Source: Exiguobacterium algae (GTDB taxonomy: Bacteria > Bacillota > Bacilli > Exiguobacteriales > Exiguobacteriaceae). Taken from it: a DNA stretch of 64,000 nucleotides. The position numbers and the translations under genes were made by a program. Location of the stretch: contig NZ_JACSKZ010000002.1 of NCBI RefSeq assembly GCF_018617875.1, forward strand, positions 310,001 to 374,000. Reading direction: 5' to 3'. Positions within the stretch are counted from its first letter, which is position 1; the number at the start of each line of letters is the position of its first letter. Positions 9,177 through 16,820 of the stretch are shown here, piece by piece. The notes below the pieces were generated by a model. The model worked only from the letters and a program-made list of their open reading frames with translations, ran no database searches and was not told the DNA's origin.

Positions 9177-9626
9177 TCAGGAATGCAAACTTTCCTTGAC
9201 TTCACGGTCCAGTTTTTCTGCTGCTTCAGGATCATAGGTCTTGGTTATTTCCGGTTGCGTAAACGATGCTCCGTAAAAAGAGATGTTGCGCACTTCTTCG
9301 ATATGTCCTTCAAAAAATCGGAGGTGAAGGTTAGGTTTAACGGCCGGTTCAAATTCAGCCACAGATGAAAGTAAAATGTGATAGGCTTGACCGTCCTCGA
9401 TAAAAATAAGTCCTGCCGTTTTTTCAGCTGACAGAATCGTCACTAAGTGTGAATTCCGGGTCAGTGCCAGTCGCAGCGTTACGGAATCGAGTGCTTGAAT
9501 CCAGCTGATCGCATGGGTAATCGGCCACCGTTTCGCATCGTCAAAACCGACGAGAAAGGTCAACGGCATGTCATTTAAAAGTTGTTGTTGGGATGTGGTC
9601 AATTCAAATGTCGCCTTGCTTGCCAT
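9177..9626 (-). CDS. ylaL: YlaL-like protein (pyridoxamine-phosphate-oxidase fold)
   Basis: A 149-residue protein of the split-barrel flavin-binding type: an early strand TFLVGFDD, then ITHAISWIQALD followed by ALTRNSHLVTIL, the usual pattern of small PNPOx-like proteins. No membrane segment. Its place next to ylaK and opposite ylaI matches ylaL of B. subtilis. The catalytic role and even flavin binding are unproven. Start ATG with GGAGGGGAGT upstream. It probably heads a two-gene unit with ylaK. Confidence 0.75.
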   Translation of the reverse strand: MASKATFELTTSQQQLLNDMPLTFLVGFDDAKRWPITHAISWIQALDSVTLRLALTRNSHLVTILSAEKTAGLIFIEDGQAYHILLSSVAEFEPAVKPNLHLRFFEGHIEEVRNISFYGASFTQPEITKTYDPEAAEKLDREVKESLHS

Positions 9627-9740
9627 AGACTCCCCTCCTTATCAAGCGGGCTTACCTAACCATTCGCCCTTATCGATATCATTCCCTGCTTTCCTATGTT
9701 GAAATCATGCTATACTCTATCTATAGAGGATGGTGAAACT

Positions 9741-9941
9741 ATGCGCGTAAAGTGCTCTCTTTGCGATAAAATCGATACGATTGATTCATGGTCGTTCGAA
9801 GCAAAACGACTTCGCAACAAACCAGCTAAAACATATATGTGTCAAGCGTGCCATGACAGAATCAGTGAACGGACAGCTGAGCGTATCGCTTCTGGTCAGT
9901 TCAAACTATATCCGTCATTCCGCCAAAAACGAAATTGGTAA
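9741..9941 (+). CDS. ylaI: YlaI-like zinc-ribbon protein (DUF2197)
   Basis: A 66-residue protein with two Cys-X2-Cys pairs (CSLC at 5-8 and CQAC at ~35-38) that can bind one zinc ion, and a basic C-terminal tail rich in Arg and Lys. Matches YlaI in length and position. I start at the ATG at 9741 because AGAGGATGGTG is at the right distance; the longer frame from 9696 passes through the promoter (extended -10 TGCTATACT around 9709). Function unknown; nucleic-acid binding is a reasonable guess only. Confidence 0.88.
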   Translation: MRVKCSLCDKIDTIDSWSFEAKRLRNKPAKTYMCQACHDRISERTAERIASGQFKLYPSFRQKRNW

Positions 9942-9944
9942 TCA

Positions 9945-9986
9945 AAAAGGGGAGTTCACGAAAAGACGTGAACCCCCCTTTTTTTT
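9945..9986. terminator. Shared terminator of ylaI and ylaH
   Basis: Stem GGGG.GTTCACG / CGTGAAC.CCCC with T runs on both strands (eight T on plus, five on minus), between convergent ylaI and ylaH. Confidence 0.9.
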
Positions 9987-9988
9987 GA

Positions 9989-10327
9989 TCAAGCTACCTC
10001 TTGCCGACGGTTCCACCAGAGGCGACCGCGATAAATCGCGAGGACGACTGCCATGATGGACAAGACTTCTGGGATTGGCCATGTAAAGAAAACAAGCGCC
10101 ATCGTCCCTGCACCGAGCGAGAGTAAAAAATAAACGATCAATGATTTCCACCATGTCAGCTGTTTGGCAAAACCGAGTTTAAAAACAAGAATCGTCAATA
10201 GAATAACGACGATGACCAAGGCGTTAAAACCGGCCGCCACATTGTTCGCGTCGCTTCCGACGCCGAGCATTGAAGCAATCCATGGAACATCAATTTGTGT
10301 GATATTTATAGTTTGAGAAGCATTCAA
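9989..10327 (-). CDS. ylaH: YlaH-like membrane protein
   Basis: A 112-residue integral membrane protein with three hydrophobic segments (roughly residues 35-52, 62-80 and 85-100) and a short basic tail (RGRLWWNRRQEVA). Starts with TTG (10325-10327) after AAGGGGGA. It resembles YlaH of B. subtilis by topology and by position beside typA (ylaG). No catalytic motif is apparent and I do not know a function. No terminator separates it from the upstream typA strongly, so read-through from typA is possible. Confidence 0.82.
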   Translation of the reverse strand: MNASQTINITQIDVPWIASMLGVGSDANNVAAGFNALVIVVILLTILVFKLGFAKQLTWWKSLIVYFLLSLGAGTMALVFFTWPIPEVLSIMAVVLAIYRGRLWWNRRQEVA

Positions 10328-10376
10328 GACAGATAGTCCCCCTTTAATTCATACACATCCATTCTACACTATTCTA

Positions 10377-10406
10377 TACAAAAGGGAACGCCTCGGCGTT
10401 CCCTTT
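10377..10406 (-). terminator. Hairpin after typA
   Basis: Twelve-bp perfect stem (10381-10392 with 10395-10406) with a two-base loop; the minus-strand tail is only TTTTG, so termination may be partial. Confidence 0.65.
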
Positions 10407-10412
10407 TCTGAA

Positions 10413-12257
10413 TTATTCTTTACCGAGCTTGCGGCGTTTTTCCGCTTTCTCGCGTTCGTTTTTATTCAAGACTTTCTTACGAAGACGGATTGACTCCGGC
10501 GTGATTTCACAGTACTCGTCATCGTTCAAGAACGTGAGCGACTCTTCAAGTGAGAAGACGCGCGGACGTTTCAAGACTTGTGTCGAGTCTTTTGCAGAAG
10601 CACGCATGTTTGTCAATTGCTTCCCTTTAACGGCGTTAATCGCAAGGTCGACGTCACGGTTACATTCACCGATGATCATTCCTTCGTATACATCCGTACC
10701 TGGCTCGATGAAGATCGTTCCACGGTCTTCAAGTGCACCGATTGAGTAAGCCGTTGACTTCCCGTTTTCGATACAAACCATAACACCACTGCGACGACCA
10801 CCGATATCAGCTGCGATATACGGACGGTACTCTTCGAACGTGTGGTTCAAGATTCCGTATCCGCGTGTCGCCGACAAGAATTCGTTACGGTAACCGATGA
10901 GACCGCGTGATGGAACGATGAATTCCATACGTGTCTGACCGTTATCGTTCGTGTTCATGTTAGCAAGTTCACCTTTACGGAGACCGATCGACTCCATGAC
11001 TGAACCTGTGTACTCTTCTGGTACGTCGATGATCACGCGCTCAAACGGCTCAACTTTCGTACCGTTTTCGTCTTCACGGATGATAACTTGTGGCTTCGAC
11101 ACTTGAAGCTCGTAGCCTTCACGACGCATGTTCTCGATCAAGATACCGAGGTGAAGCTCACCGCGTCCTGATACGACCCACTGGTCAGGAGAATCGGTGT
11201 TTTCTACGCGGAGTGATACGTCTGTCTCCAATTGTTTCATCAAACGCTCTTCGATCTTACGTGCAGTGACGAAGTCCCCTTCACGTCCTGCGAACGGCGA
11301 GTTGTTCGTCATGAAGCGCATTTGAAGTGTTGGCTCATCGATACGAAGGAGCGGAAGTGGCTCTTCTTTACCGACTGGCGTAACTGTCTCACCAACGTTG
11401 ATGTCTTCCATCCCGGCGATAGCAATCAAGTCACCTGCTTTTGCTTCTTCGATTTCGACGCGCTTGAGGCCGAAGTAACCGAACAATTTCGTGACACGGA
11501 GTTGCTTCACCGTACCGTCTGTCTTACAGAGTGATACTTGCTCACCGACTTTGATTTCCCCACGGAAGACGCGACCGACACCGATTCGACCGAGATAGTT
11601 GTCGTAGTCGAGCATTGTCACTTGGAACTGAAGCGGCTCATCTGAGTTGTCTACTGGAGCCGGTGTGTTCTCAAGAATCGTATCGAGTACGTGTGTGATT
11701 GTATCTTCTTGTTTTTCTGGGTCAGGATCGAACGAACTTGAACCGCTGACAGCCGAAGTATAGACGACAGGGAATTCAAGTTGATCTTCATCTGCGCCAA
11801 GATCGATCAAGAGATCGACGACTTCATCGACAACGTCGAGTGGACGAACCATCGGCTTATCGATTTTGTTAACAACGACGATTGGACGAAGTCCTTGGTC
11901 GAGTGCTTTTTTCAATACGAAGCGAGTTTGTGGCATACAGCCCTCACGTGCATCGACGACGAGGATAACGCCATCAACCATACGCATGATTCGCTCAACT
12001 TCCCCACCAAAGTCTGCGTGACCTGGCGTATCTACGATGTTAATGCGTGTATCTTTGTAATCGATTGCCGTGTTTTTCGCGAGAATTGTGATTCCGCGTT
12101 CACGTTCGATATCGTTCGAGTCCATCGCACGTTCAGCGACTGCTTCGTTTGTCCGGAATGTACCAGACTGTTTCAATAATTCATCAACTAACGTTGTTTT
12201 CCCGTGGTCAACGTGCGCGATGATGGCTACGTTCCGAAGGTTTGTTCTTACGTTCAT
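10413..12257 (-). CDS. typA: Ribosome-associated GTPase TypA/BipA
   Basis: Translational GTPase of 614 residues that acts in 50S subunit assembly, especially at low temperature and under stress. G-domain motifs: [10 protein letters not shown] (residues 14-23), RGITI switch I (~54-58), DTPGHADF (~76-83) and NKID (~130). Domains II, III and the BipA-specific C-terminal region follow, ending in a lysine/arginine-rich tail. The ATG has GAGAGG upstream and a TGCTATACT extended -10 about 65 bp before it. The gene corresponds to ylaG in the same order (ylaF-typA-ylaH) as in B. subtilis. Confidence 0.97.
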   Translation of the reverse strand: MNVRTNLRNVAIIAHVDHGKTTLVDELLKQSGTFRTNEAVAERAMDSNDIERERGITILAKNTAIDYKDTRINIVDTPGHADFGGEVERIMRMVDGVILVVDAREGCMPQTRFVLKKALDQGLRPIVVVNKIDKPMVRPLDVVDEVVDLLIDLGADEDQLEFPVVYTSAVSGSSSFDPDPEKQEDTITHVLDTILENTPAPVDNSDEPLQFQVTMLDYDNYLGRIGVGRVFRGEIKVGEQVSLCKTDGTVKQLRVTKLFGYFGLKRVEIEEAKAGDLIAIAGMEDINVGETVTPVGKEEPLPLLRIDEPTLQMRFMTNNSPFAGREGDFVTARKIEERLMKQLETDVSLRVENTDSPDQWVVSGRGELHLGILIENMRREGYELQVSKPQVIIREDENGTKVEPFERVIIDVPEEYTGSVMESIGLRKGELANMNTNDNGQTRMEFIVPSRGLIGYRNEFLSATRGYGILNHTFEEYRPYIAADIGGRRSGVMVCIENGKSTAYSIGALEDRGTIFIEPGTDVYEGMIIGECNRDVDLAINAVKGKQLTNMRASAKDSTQVLKRPRVFSLEESLTFLNDDEYCEITPESIRLRKKVLNKNEREKAEKRRKLGKE

Positions 12258-12417
12258 GTAGTTATTCCTCTCTTATTTAAAAGTTTCAGCTTTTCTTCAA
12301 CTTTAAGAGTATAGCACACGTCACAGTACCTTTGTCGAGCGTTATTGACTGTGAACGTTTTCATTGGAGCAAATTTGTCTTACAATGTAGAAGACTAGAG
12401 AAAAAGGGGGAGTCTCC

Positions 12418-12594
12418 ATGCAACTCATGTTTGTACTTATAGCAACTGCCGTCGTCGCAGGCTTCGTCGGCATTGGAATCGGTGTCGCGGAAGGAAGCGC
12501 CGCCATCATATTCGGCAGTCTCGCGTTAAGCGGTATTGCCACATTCTTCGGAATTAATTTACGTCGACGTGTCCTTGCCAACCGCCAGCCATGA
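12418..12594 (+). CDS. ylaF: YlaF-like small membrane protein, 58 aa
   Basis: A 58-residue protein with two membrane helices separated by a short polar loop (first at residues ~3-22, second ~29-46) and a basic end (NLRRRVLANRQP). The ATG is preceded by AAAAAGGGGGAG at ideal distance and by a TACAAT -10 at 12381. B. subtilis has the similarly sized membrane protein YlaF beside typA. In this window the gene faces away from typA. Function unknown. The stop codon is followed at once by a strong hairpin. Confidence 0.82.
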   Translation: MQLMFVLIATAVVAGFVGIGIGVAEGSAAIIFGSLALSGIATFFGINLRRRVLANRQP

Positions 12595-12630
12595 AGAGAG
12601 GCTCAGACAAATTGTCTGAGCCTCTCTTTG
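12595..12630 (+). terminator. Terminator of ylaF
   Basis: Fourteen-bp perfect stem (12595-12608 with 12614-12627) with a five-base loop; short T-rich tail TTTGTTTAT. Lies between convergent ylaF and the suhB fusion. Confidence 0.8.
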
Positions 12631-12643
12631 TTTATCCTTTTCA

Positions 12644-13897
12644 TTATAGTGAACGGGACAGACAAATTCGATCGCGAAGTGCTAACCCATCTTCTTCAAT
12701 CGGCTCATACCCGTGGTTCGGAAAATAATCCCGCTCCACAGATTCAAATCGGAAGCCAGCCTGCTGATAAAATCGCAGCTGCATCACACTCGAATTTCCT
12801 GTACAAACAATCAATTCGCTTGCCCCTGTCGTTTCTGCACGACGAATGGCATCTTGTAACATCCGTTGACCGATCGTCTGGTTTTGCCGTTCCGGTTTCA
12901 CAGCAATATTTACTAACTCCATTTTTCCCCGTTCACGCTCAACGAGCATGTACACCCCGACAAGCTCTCCACCGAGCAGTGCCTCAAAGGTCTCACCGAC
13001 CGCATATTGTTCACGTACCATCGCCTCATTCGGATTCGCCAAAATGAGCAGATCGCGCACGTTGTCATAGTTCGTGTTTTTTTCGATTTGAAGATCAGGG
13101 CGCACTTCCGGAGTTGCACCTTTGGCAATGACGTAATGCTTCACCACGTCCTTCACAAACGTCTCGCTACCTGCAAGTACAGAGGTTTTCCCCTCGTAGC
13201 GTACCTTCTCCCCATATAATGAAACAACACGCCCACCTACTTCTTCAACAAGTAACTTTCCAGCCGCGTAATCCCATGGCATGTTTCGCATCGTAATATA
13301 GCCGTCCACCCGCCCTGCCGCGAGCCATGCCAATTCAAGTGAAGCCGCACCATGTGCACGCGTACCAATCGAATCACGGACAATCGGTGCCAATATCTCG
13401 GGAGCGATTTGGTGGTTCGGTGTCACCCATGTCGCATTCATACTTAAGAAGGCATCTCGTACATGATGCTCTTGAATCGGAACTAATGTCCGACCATTCA
13501 AGGTCGCCCCGCGCCCACGACGGGCGACGAACAATTCATCCGCCATGACGTCGTATACAAAACCGTACTCGATCACCCCATCGATCATGATGGCGACCGA
13601 TATCGCAAACATCCTCTTTTGGTGGATAAAGTTTAGTGTGCCATCAATCGGATCGACGAACCAGACGGTACCGGATAAATCATCCGGTTGAGGAGCCATT
13701 CCTTCCTCGCCGATGATGTGGTGATCCGGAAATCTCGATTGAATGCGACGAACGATCAGTTGCTCGACGGCTCGATCGATTTCTGTGACTAAATCCCCTT
13801 TACCGGTTTTTCGTTCTACTTCATAGTTTTCGTCGATTTTCCGACGGATTAATTCCCCTGCCTGTTTGATCATATCGATCGCAAACCATTCCAACAT
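12644..13897 (-). CDS. suhB: Inositol-monophosphatase-family phosphatase fused to a GNAT acetyltransferase
   Basis: A 417-residue two-domain protein. Residues 1-265 form an inositol monophosphatase (Mg-dependent sugar/nucleotide phosphatase) with GEEGM (63-67), DPIDGTLNF (82-90) and MPWDYAAGKLLVEEVGG near 203-219, all metal-binding motifs intact. Residues ~285-417 are a GNAT N-acetyltransferase with the acetyl-CoA loop NIAVKPERQNQTIGQRML and the FYQQAGFRF motif. The B. subtilis SuhB/YktC is about 265 residues, so the acetyltransferase is an addition. The frame is continuous with no extra start between the domains. The ATG follows GAGGTGATG. The position next to yktA matches the B. subtilis yktABC region. 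Substrates of either half are unknown. Confidence 0.9.
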   Translation of the reverse strand: MLEWFAIDMIKQAGELIRRKIDENYEVERKTGKGDLVTEIDRAVEQLIVRRIQSRFPDHHIIGEEGMAPQPDDLSGTVWFVDPIDGTLNFIHQKRMFAISVAIMIDGVIEYGFVYDVMADELFVARRGRGATLNGRTLVPIQEHHVRDAFLSMNATWVTPNHQIAPEILAPIVRDSIGTRAHGAASLELAWLAAGRVDGYITMRNMPWDYAAGKLLVEEVGGRVVSLYGEKVRYEGKTSVLAGSETFVKDVVKHYVIAKGATPEVRPDLQIEKNTNYDNVRDLLILANPNEAMVREQYAVGETFEALLGGELVGVYMLVERERGKMELVNIAVKPERQNQTIGQRMLQDAIRRAETTGASELIVCTGNSSVMQLRFYQQAGFRFESVERDYFPNHGYEPIEEDGLALRDRICLSRSL

Positions 13898-13924
13898 AGA
13901 TCATCACCTCAACTGTATTGTACC

Positions 13925-13956
13925 AAACAAAAACCAGTATCCGCTCGGAATACTGG
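13925..13956 (-). terminator. Terminator of the 13978 gene
   Basis: CCAGTAT / ATACTGG stem with inner pairing and a minus-strand tail TTTTTGTTT, placed directly after that small gene. Confidence 0.8.
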
Positions 13957-13977
13957 CTGAATGTGTGTGTATGTCGG

Positions 13978-14166
13978 TCAGGCTTCGAGACGCAAGAGTT
14001 CTTGGCGGTACTTCTCTAACCGATGCTTGCTAGCCTGAACTGTGGCATCGTCTTGTGACGCCATCGCATCGAAGAGTGTTGCCAATTCATAGTCAATCTC
14101 CAAGCGCAGCACCGGAATCCGTTTTTCTGCGTCTTTTCTTTTGAATGCCTCAATCACTTGTTTCAT
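13978..14166 (-). CDS. Small helical protein of unknown function, 62 aa
   Basis: A 62-residue highly charged, leucine-rich protein predicted to be two helices (MKQVIEAFKRKDAEKRIP... then a second amphipathic helix ending RQELLRLEA). No cysteine, signal or membrane segment. I do not recognise it. The ATG at 14164-14166 follows AAAGGAG with an 11-base spacing; the in-frame GTG 12 bases upstream falls on the ribosome binding site itself. It has its own terminator and an upstream TGATATACT extended -10 near 14223, so it is probably a single-gene unit. Confidence 0.7.
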   Translation of the reverse strand: MKQVIEAFKRKDAEKRIPVLRLEIDYELATLFDAMASQDDATVQASKHRLEKYRQELLRLEA

Positions 14167-14356
14167 AAGATGCCACACTCCTTTTGTTGGGCTACAAGTT
14201 ACGGTTTAATGAGTTGAATCGAGTATATCAGATAAATTTCAAAAAATAAAGAGAATTGTCTGACTATTTTGAATTTTTTATCTTATTGGATATATTCCCA
14301 CATTCAATCCTCGTAAACCTTAATTAACTGTTAATGATATGTACCCGAAAAATTCA

Positions 14357-14402
14357 GAAAAAAACAAAAATGCGCCTCCAAATTATATATGGAAGGCACA
14401 TT
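14357..14402 (-). terminator. Terminator of yktA
   Basis: About ten pairs including G-U between 14370-14380 and 14391-14402, then a minus-strand tail TTTTTGTTTTTTT. It lies immediately after the yktA stop. Confidence 0.75.
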
Positions 14403-14411
14403 TTCACATCC

Positions 14412-14678
14412 TCACAGCTTGACAATCTTACTGTTTGATTTTAAGGCGGCTTGGACCGTACGATAGGTAGAGTATCCGGTCTGCTCATCGTGAGCCGCAT
14501 TTAATTGTTTCTCTTCAGACTTTGATGTTACGATTTGTTTGTATGCACGGTAGGCATCCATAAACACTTCGCGGTCAACACCGCCCTCGTTTGCGAGAGC
14601 GACCTGATTATAGAATTCGACGACGTCGATCAGCTCTTCTGTCGTCCAATCCGGATTGATCGGGTAATTGATTTGCAT
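14412..14678 (-). CDS. yktA: YktA-like protein (UPF0223)
   Basis: An 88-residue soluble protein. It matches UPF0223/YktA through the segments YPINPDWTTEELIDVVEFYN, FMDAYRAYKQIV, SKSEEKQL and SGYSTYR-like GYSTYRTVQ. The family is confined largely to Bacilli and has no assigned function. I start at the ATG at 14678 after a GAGGTGA site; the longer form from 14699 includes that site. Divergent from speA, as part of the conserved speA-yktA neighbourhood. Promoter at 14698-14725. Confidence 0.88.
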   Translation of the reverse strand: MQINYPINPDWTTEELIDVVEFYNQVALANEGGVDREVFMDAYRAYKQIVTSKSEEKQLNAAHDEQTGYSTYRTVQAALKSNSKIVKL

Positions 14679-14697
14679 ATGCTTCACCTCGACAACC

Positions 14698-14725
14698 ATT
14701 GTATCAACAAAAAAAACTATTGCAA
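14698..14725 (-). promoter_or_regulatory. yktA promoter
   Basis: TTGCAA (14720-14725), 16-bp spacer and TACAAT (14698-14703) on the minus strand; it overlaps the left arm of the long inverted repeat. Confidence 0.6.
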
Positions 14726-14758
14726 GTTGAAGAAGAAATCTCTATAGTTTTTTTGTTG
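14705..14758. repeat. Long A/T inverted repeat between yktA and speA
   Basis: CAAC-A8-CTAT (14705-14720) and ATAG-T7-GTTG (14744-14758) are inverted copies about 15 bp long around a 23-base spacer. On the plus strand the right arm ends with T7GTTG, so it could act as a weak terminator or attenuator before speA; it also brackets the yktA -35 region. Confidence 0.6.
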
Positions 14759-14832
14759 CTTCATTTTTTTCGAACAGTGAAAATTGATGTTTTTATAAGA
14801 ATAGATAAACTGATTCCAAGGGGGACTTACGA

Positions 14833-16314
14833 TTGAAATTGAAAGGTGCTACTCAGCTCGAAACGCCATTATTTGATACGTTGCTGTCACACGTTGACAC
14901 AAACCCGATTGCATTCCATATTCCAGGACATAAGAGCGGAAAAGGAATGGACCCGGAGTTTCGTGATTTTATTGGCGAGAACGCTCTGAAAATTGACTTG
15001 ATTAACATTGCGCCGCTTGATGACCTTCATCATCCGAAAGCGGCCATCGCTGAAGCGGAACGCTTAGCGGCAGAGGCGTTCCGTGCTGACGAAACCTTTT
15101 TCTCCGTGCAGGGTACATCGAGTGCCATCATGGCGATGATTATGGGAGTCGTCGGACCGAACGAAAAAATTATCGTTCCACGAAACGTCCATAAATCCGT
15201 CATGTCCGCCCTTGTTCTAACGGGCGCGCACCCGGTCTTCATCCATCCGGAGTTCGATGAGACGTATGGTATCGCACACGGGATTACGGCAAGCGCGGTT
15301 GAACGGGCATTGGAACTGCATCCCGACACGAAAGCTGTCCTCGTCATCAACCCGACCTACTTCGGGGTAGCTGGTGACTTAGAACGAATCGTCGCGGTCG
15401 CCCACGCCCAGGACGTGCCTGTACTCGTCGATGAGGCACACGGGGTACATTTACCATTCCACGACGAATTGCCGCTATCAGCGATGCAGGCAGGGGCAGA
15501 TGTCGCCGCGACGAGCGTTCATAAGCTTGGCGGTTCAATGACCGGCAGCTCAATCTTGAACGTACGACGTGGCCTCGTTTCACCTGAACGCATTCACGCA
15601 ATGCTTTCAATGATTACTACAACGTCGACATCTTACCTTCTCCTCGCTTCATTGGACGCGGCTCGCCGCCAGTTGGCGACAAAAGGGGAAGCGATGAACG
15701 AACGTGCGTTGTATCTTGCAAGAACGGCCCGCACGGCAATCGGAAACATGCCAAACCTTTCTGTATACGGTCATGCCGAACTTCACTCAGAATCAACGTA
15801 CGCACTCGACGAAACAAAAGTCCTCGTGTCCGTCCGTGAACTCGGAGTGACCGGTTTTGAAGTAGAGAAATATTTGCGTGAAAACCACCGGATTGAAGTG
15901 GAAATGTCAGACTTGCTGAATGTCTTGTTCATCGTGACGTCAGCTGACGATGAATCGACAATCCAAGCCTTGATCGATGCGATGCGTGACGTGGTGTCTG
16001 TCTATAATCAGTCAGGAAACGATTCACTCTCGATCATGTTGCCTGAAATTCCGCCACTCGCGCTCAGTCCTCGTGATGCTTTCTATGAAGAGACGGAGAC
16101 GATTCCGTTAGAAAATGCGGTCGGTCGTATTTCTGCCGAGTTCATCATGGTGTACCCGCCGGGAATTCCAATCATCATCCCAGGCGAGCTGATCACGACT
16201 TCGACGTTGAACTACATCATGGCGAATATCGAGGCAGGCCTACCTGTTCAGGGACTTGAAGATGAATCCTTGCAAATGATCAAAGTGATTCAACAAACGA
16301 AAGCGATCCGTTAA
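14833..16314 (+). CDS. speA: Arginine decarboxylase (PLP-dependent, fold type I)
   Basis: Decarboxylates arginine to agmatine, first step of polyamine synthesis in Bacilli; a close family member in Bacilli acts on lysine, so specificity rests on synteny. 493 residues, cytoplasmic. Visible motifs are HIPGHKSGKG (~29-38), the FFSVQGTSSA cofactor loop (~90), DEAHGVH (~200) and TSVHKLGGSMTGSS with the PLP lysine (~230-245). The C-terminal Orn/Lys/Arg decarboxylase domain includes YPPGIPIIIPGE. The start is TTG at 14833 with AAGGGGGA eight bases upstream. It is divergent from yktA; in B. subtilis speA also adjoins yktA. The upstream region holds a long A/T inverted repeat. Confidence 0.92.
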   Translation: MKLKGATQLETPLFDTLLSHVDTNPIAFHIPGHKSGKGMDPEFRDFIGENALKIDLINIAPLDDLHHPKAAIAEAERLAAEAFRADETFFSVQGTSSAIMAMIMGVVGPNEKIIVPRNVHKSVMSALVLTGAHPVFIHPEFDETYGIAHGITASAVERALELHPDTKAVLVINPTYFGVAGDLERIVAVAHAQDVPVLVDEAHGVHLPFHDELPLSAMQAGADVAATSVHKLGGSMTGSSILNVRRGLVSPERIHAMLSMITTTSTSYLLLASLDAARRQLATKGEAMNERALYLARTARTAIGNMPNLSVYGHAELHSESTYALDETKVLVSVRELGVTGFEVEKYLRENHRIEVEMSDLLNVLFIVTSADDESTIQALIDAMRDVVSVYNQSGNDSLSIMLPEIPPLALSPRDAFYEETETIPLENAVGRISAEFIMVYPPGIPIIIPGELITTSTLNYIMANIEAGLPVQGLEDESLQMIKVIQQTKAIR

Positions 16315-16315
16315 A

Positions 16316-16400
16316 TAAAAAAAGAGCCGGTCATGACGACCGGCTCTTTTACTATCATCACAGAAAAGGTGGCTGTGTATGATCGAATTGCTTCCCCTGT
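16316..16400 (-). ncRNA. Candidate CcpA-controlled small RNA of about 85 nt
   Basis: No gene lies here, yet the minus strand has a complete transcription unit: promoter TTGCAA-17-TATAAT (16406-16434), predicted start near 16400, and a strong terminator with TTTTTTTATTT ending near 16317. Between them is a hairpin of ten pairs with one bulged A (16354-16363 against 16373-16383) whose nine-base loop reads CCACCUUUU, able to pair with AAAGGUGG-type Shine-Dalgarno sequences. A perfect cre occupies the promoter spacer. B. subtilis has the sRNA SR1 in the same pdhD-speA interval, but SR1 is about 205 nt and encodes the SR1P peptide, which I do not find here. An AGGGGA near the 5' end is followed only by an ATT-initiated frame. 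Confidence 0.65.
16318..16350. terminator. Shared terminator of speA and the candidate sRNA
   Basis: Eleven-bp stem AAGAGCCGGTC / GACCGGCTCTT with T runs on both sides (TTTTAC on plus, TTTTTTTATTT on minus). Confidence 0.92.
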
Positions 16401-16405
16401 GTCCC

Positions 16406-16434
16406 ATTATAAGAAAACGCTTACATTTTTGCAA
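16406..16434 (-). promoter_or_regulatory. Orphan promoter with a perfect cre in its spacer
   Basis: On the minus strand: TTGCAA (16429-16434), 17-bp spacer, TATAAT (16406-16411). The spacer contains TGTAAGCGTTTTCT (16412-16425), which fits the catabolite-response consensus TGWAARCGYTWNCW at all 14 positions. CcpA bound there would block RNA polymerase, so the RNA should rise when preferred sugars are absent. Confidence 0.75.
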
Positions 16435-16438
16435 GGGG

Positions 16439-16744
16439 TTATTCTTCAATTTCTTCTTTTTCCACTGTACCCTCTTCTATACAAAGTCGCAAAAATTCGG
16501 CAACATGTTCTGTGTCTTTCAAATCGATTCCGAGCATCGGATAGAGTTGACGTGGTTCTTCTAACGCATGCCCGTCCAACAGGGCTGATTGACCGGTTTG
16601 CATACAAACAACAAGGACTTTGCCCATGAATTGATGCGTGTAAACAAATCCAAAATCATAACGGGCTGCTTCGGTCTCAATCCCACTGAACCGTACACGA
16701 CTCGTTTCGGAGACTGTATAGAGTAACTCCTCATCGAATGCCAT
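16439..16744 (-). CDS. Conserved hypothetical protein, probably DUF3055 family
   Basis: A 101-residue acidic soluble protein with alternating hydrophobic strands (TSRVRFSGIE, FGFVYTHQFMGKVLVVCMQTGQSALLD) and a glutamate-rich end (EEGTVEKEEIEE). The layout fits DUF3055 proteins of Bacilli as I remember them; I cannot confirm it here. The ATG at 16742-16744 follows AAAGGAGG; the longer form from 16765 includes that site. It lies between the candidate sRNA promoter and a divergent acetyltransferase gene, and no clear terminator follows it before that promoter. Confidence 0.72.
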   Translation of the reverse strand: MAFDEELLYTVSETSRVRFSGIETEAARYDFGFVYTHQFMGKVLVVCMQTGQSALLDGHALEEPRQLYPMLGIDLKDTEHVAEFLRLCIEEGTVEKEEIEE

Positions 16745-16820
16745 TAGAATTCCCTCCTTTCTCACTTCAGTAGTTATTTTCCTTTATACTAGACGTACGA
16801 AACATAAGGAGGCAAAGTTC

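Noticed and set aside
12342-12581. 79-codon minus-strand frame opposite ylaF
   Set aside because: The plus-strand ylaF frame has an ideal ribosome binding site, promoter and terminator; the minus frame has none.
16379-16564. 61-codon plus-strand frame preceded by AAAAGGTGG at a good distance
   Set aside because: The ribosome-binding-site look-alike is the complement of the sRNA loop. The frame runs antisense through the DUF3055-like gene and yields a Phe-rich peptide without sense, and no plus-strand promoter precedes it.
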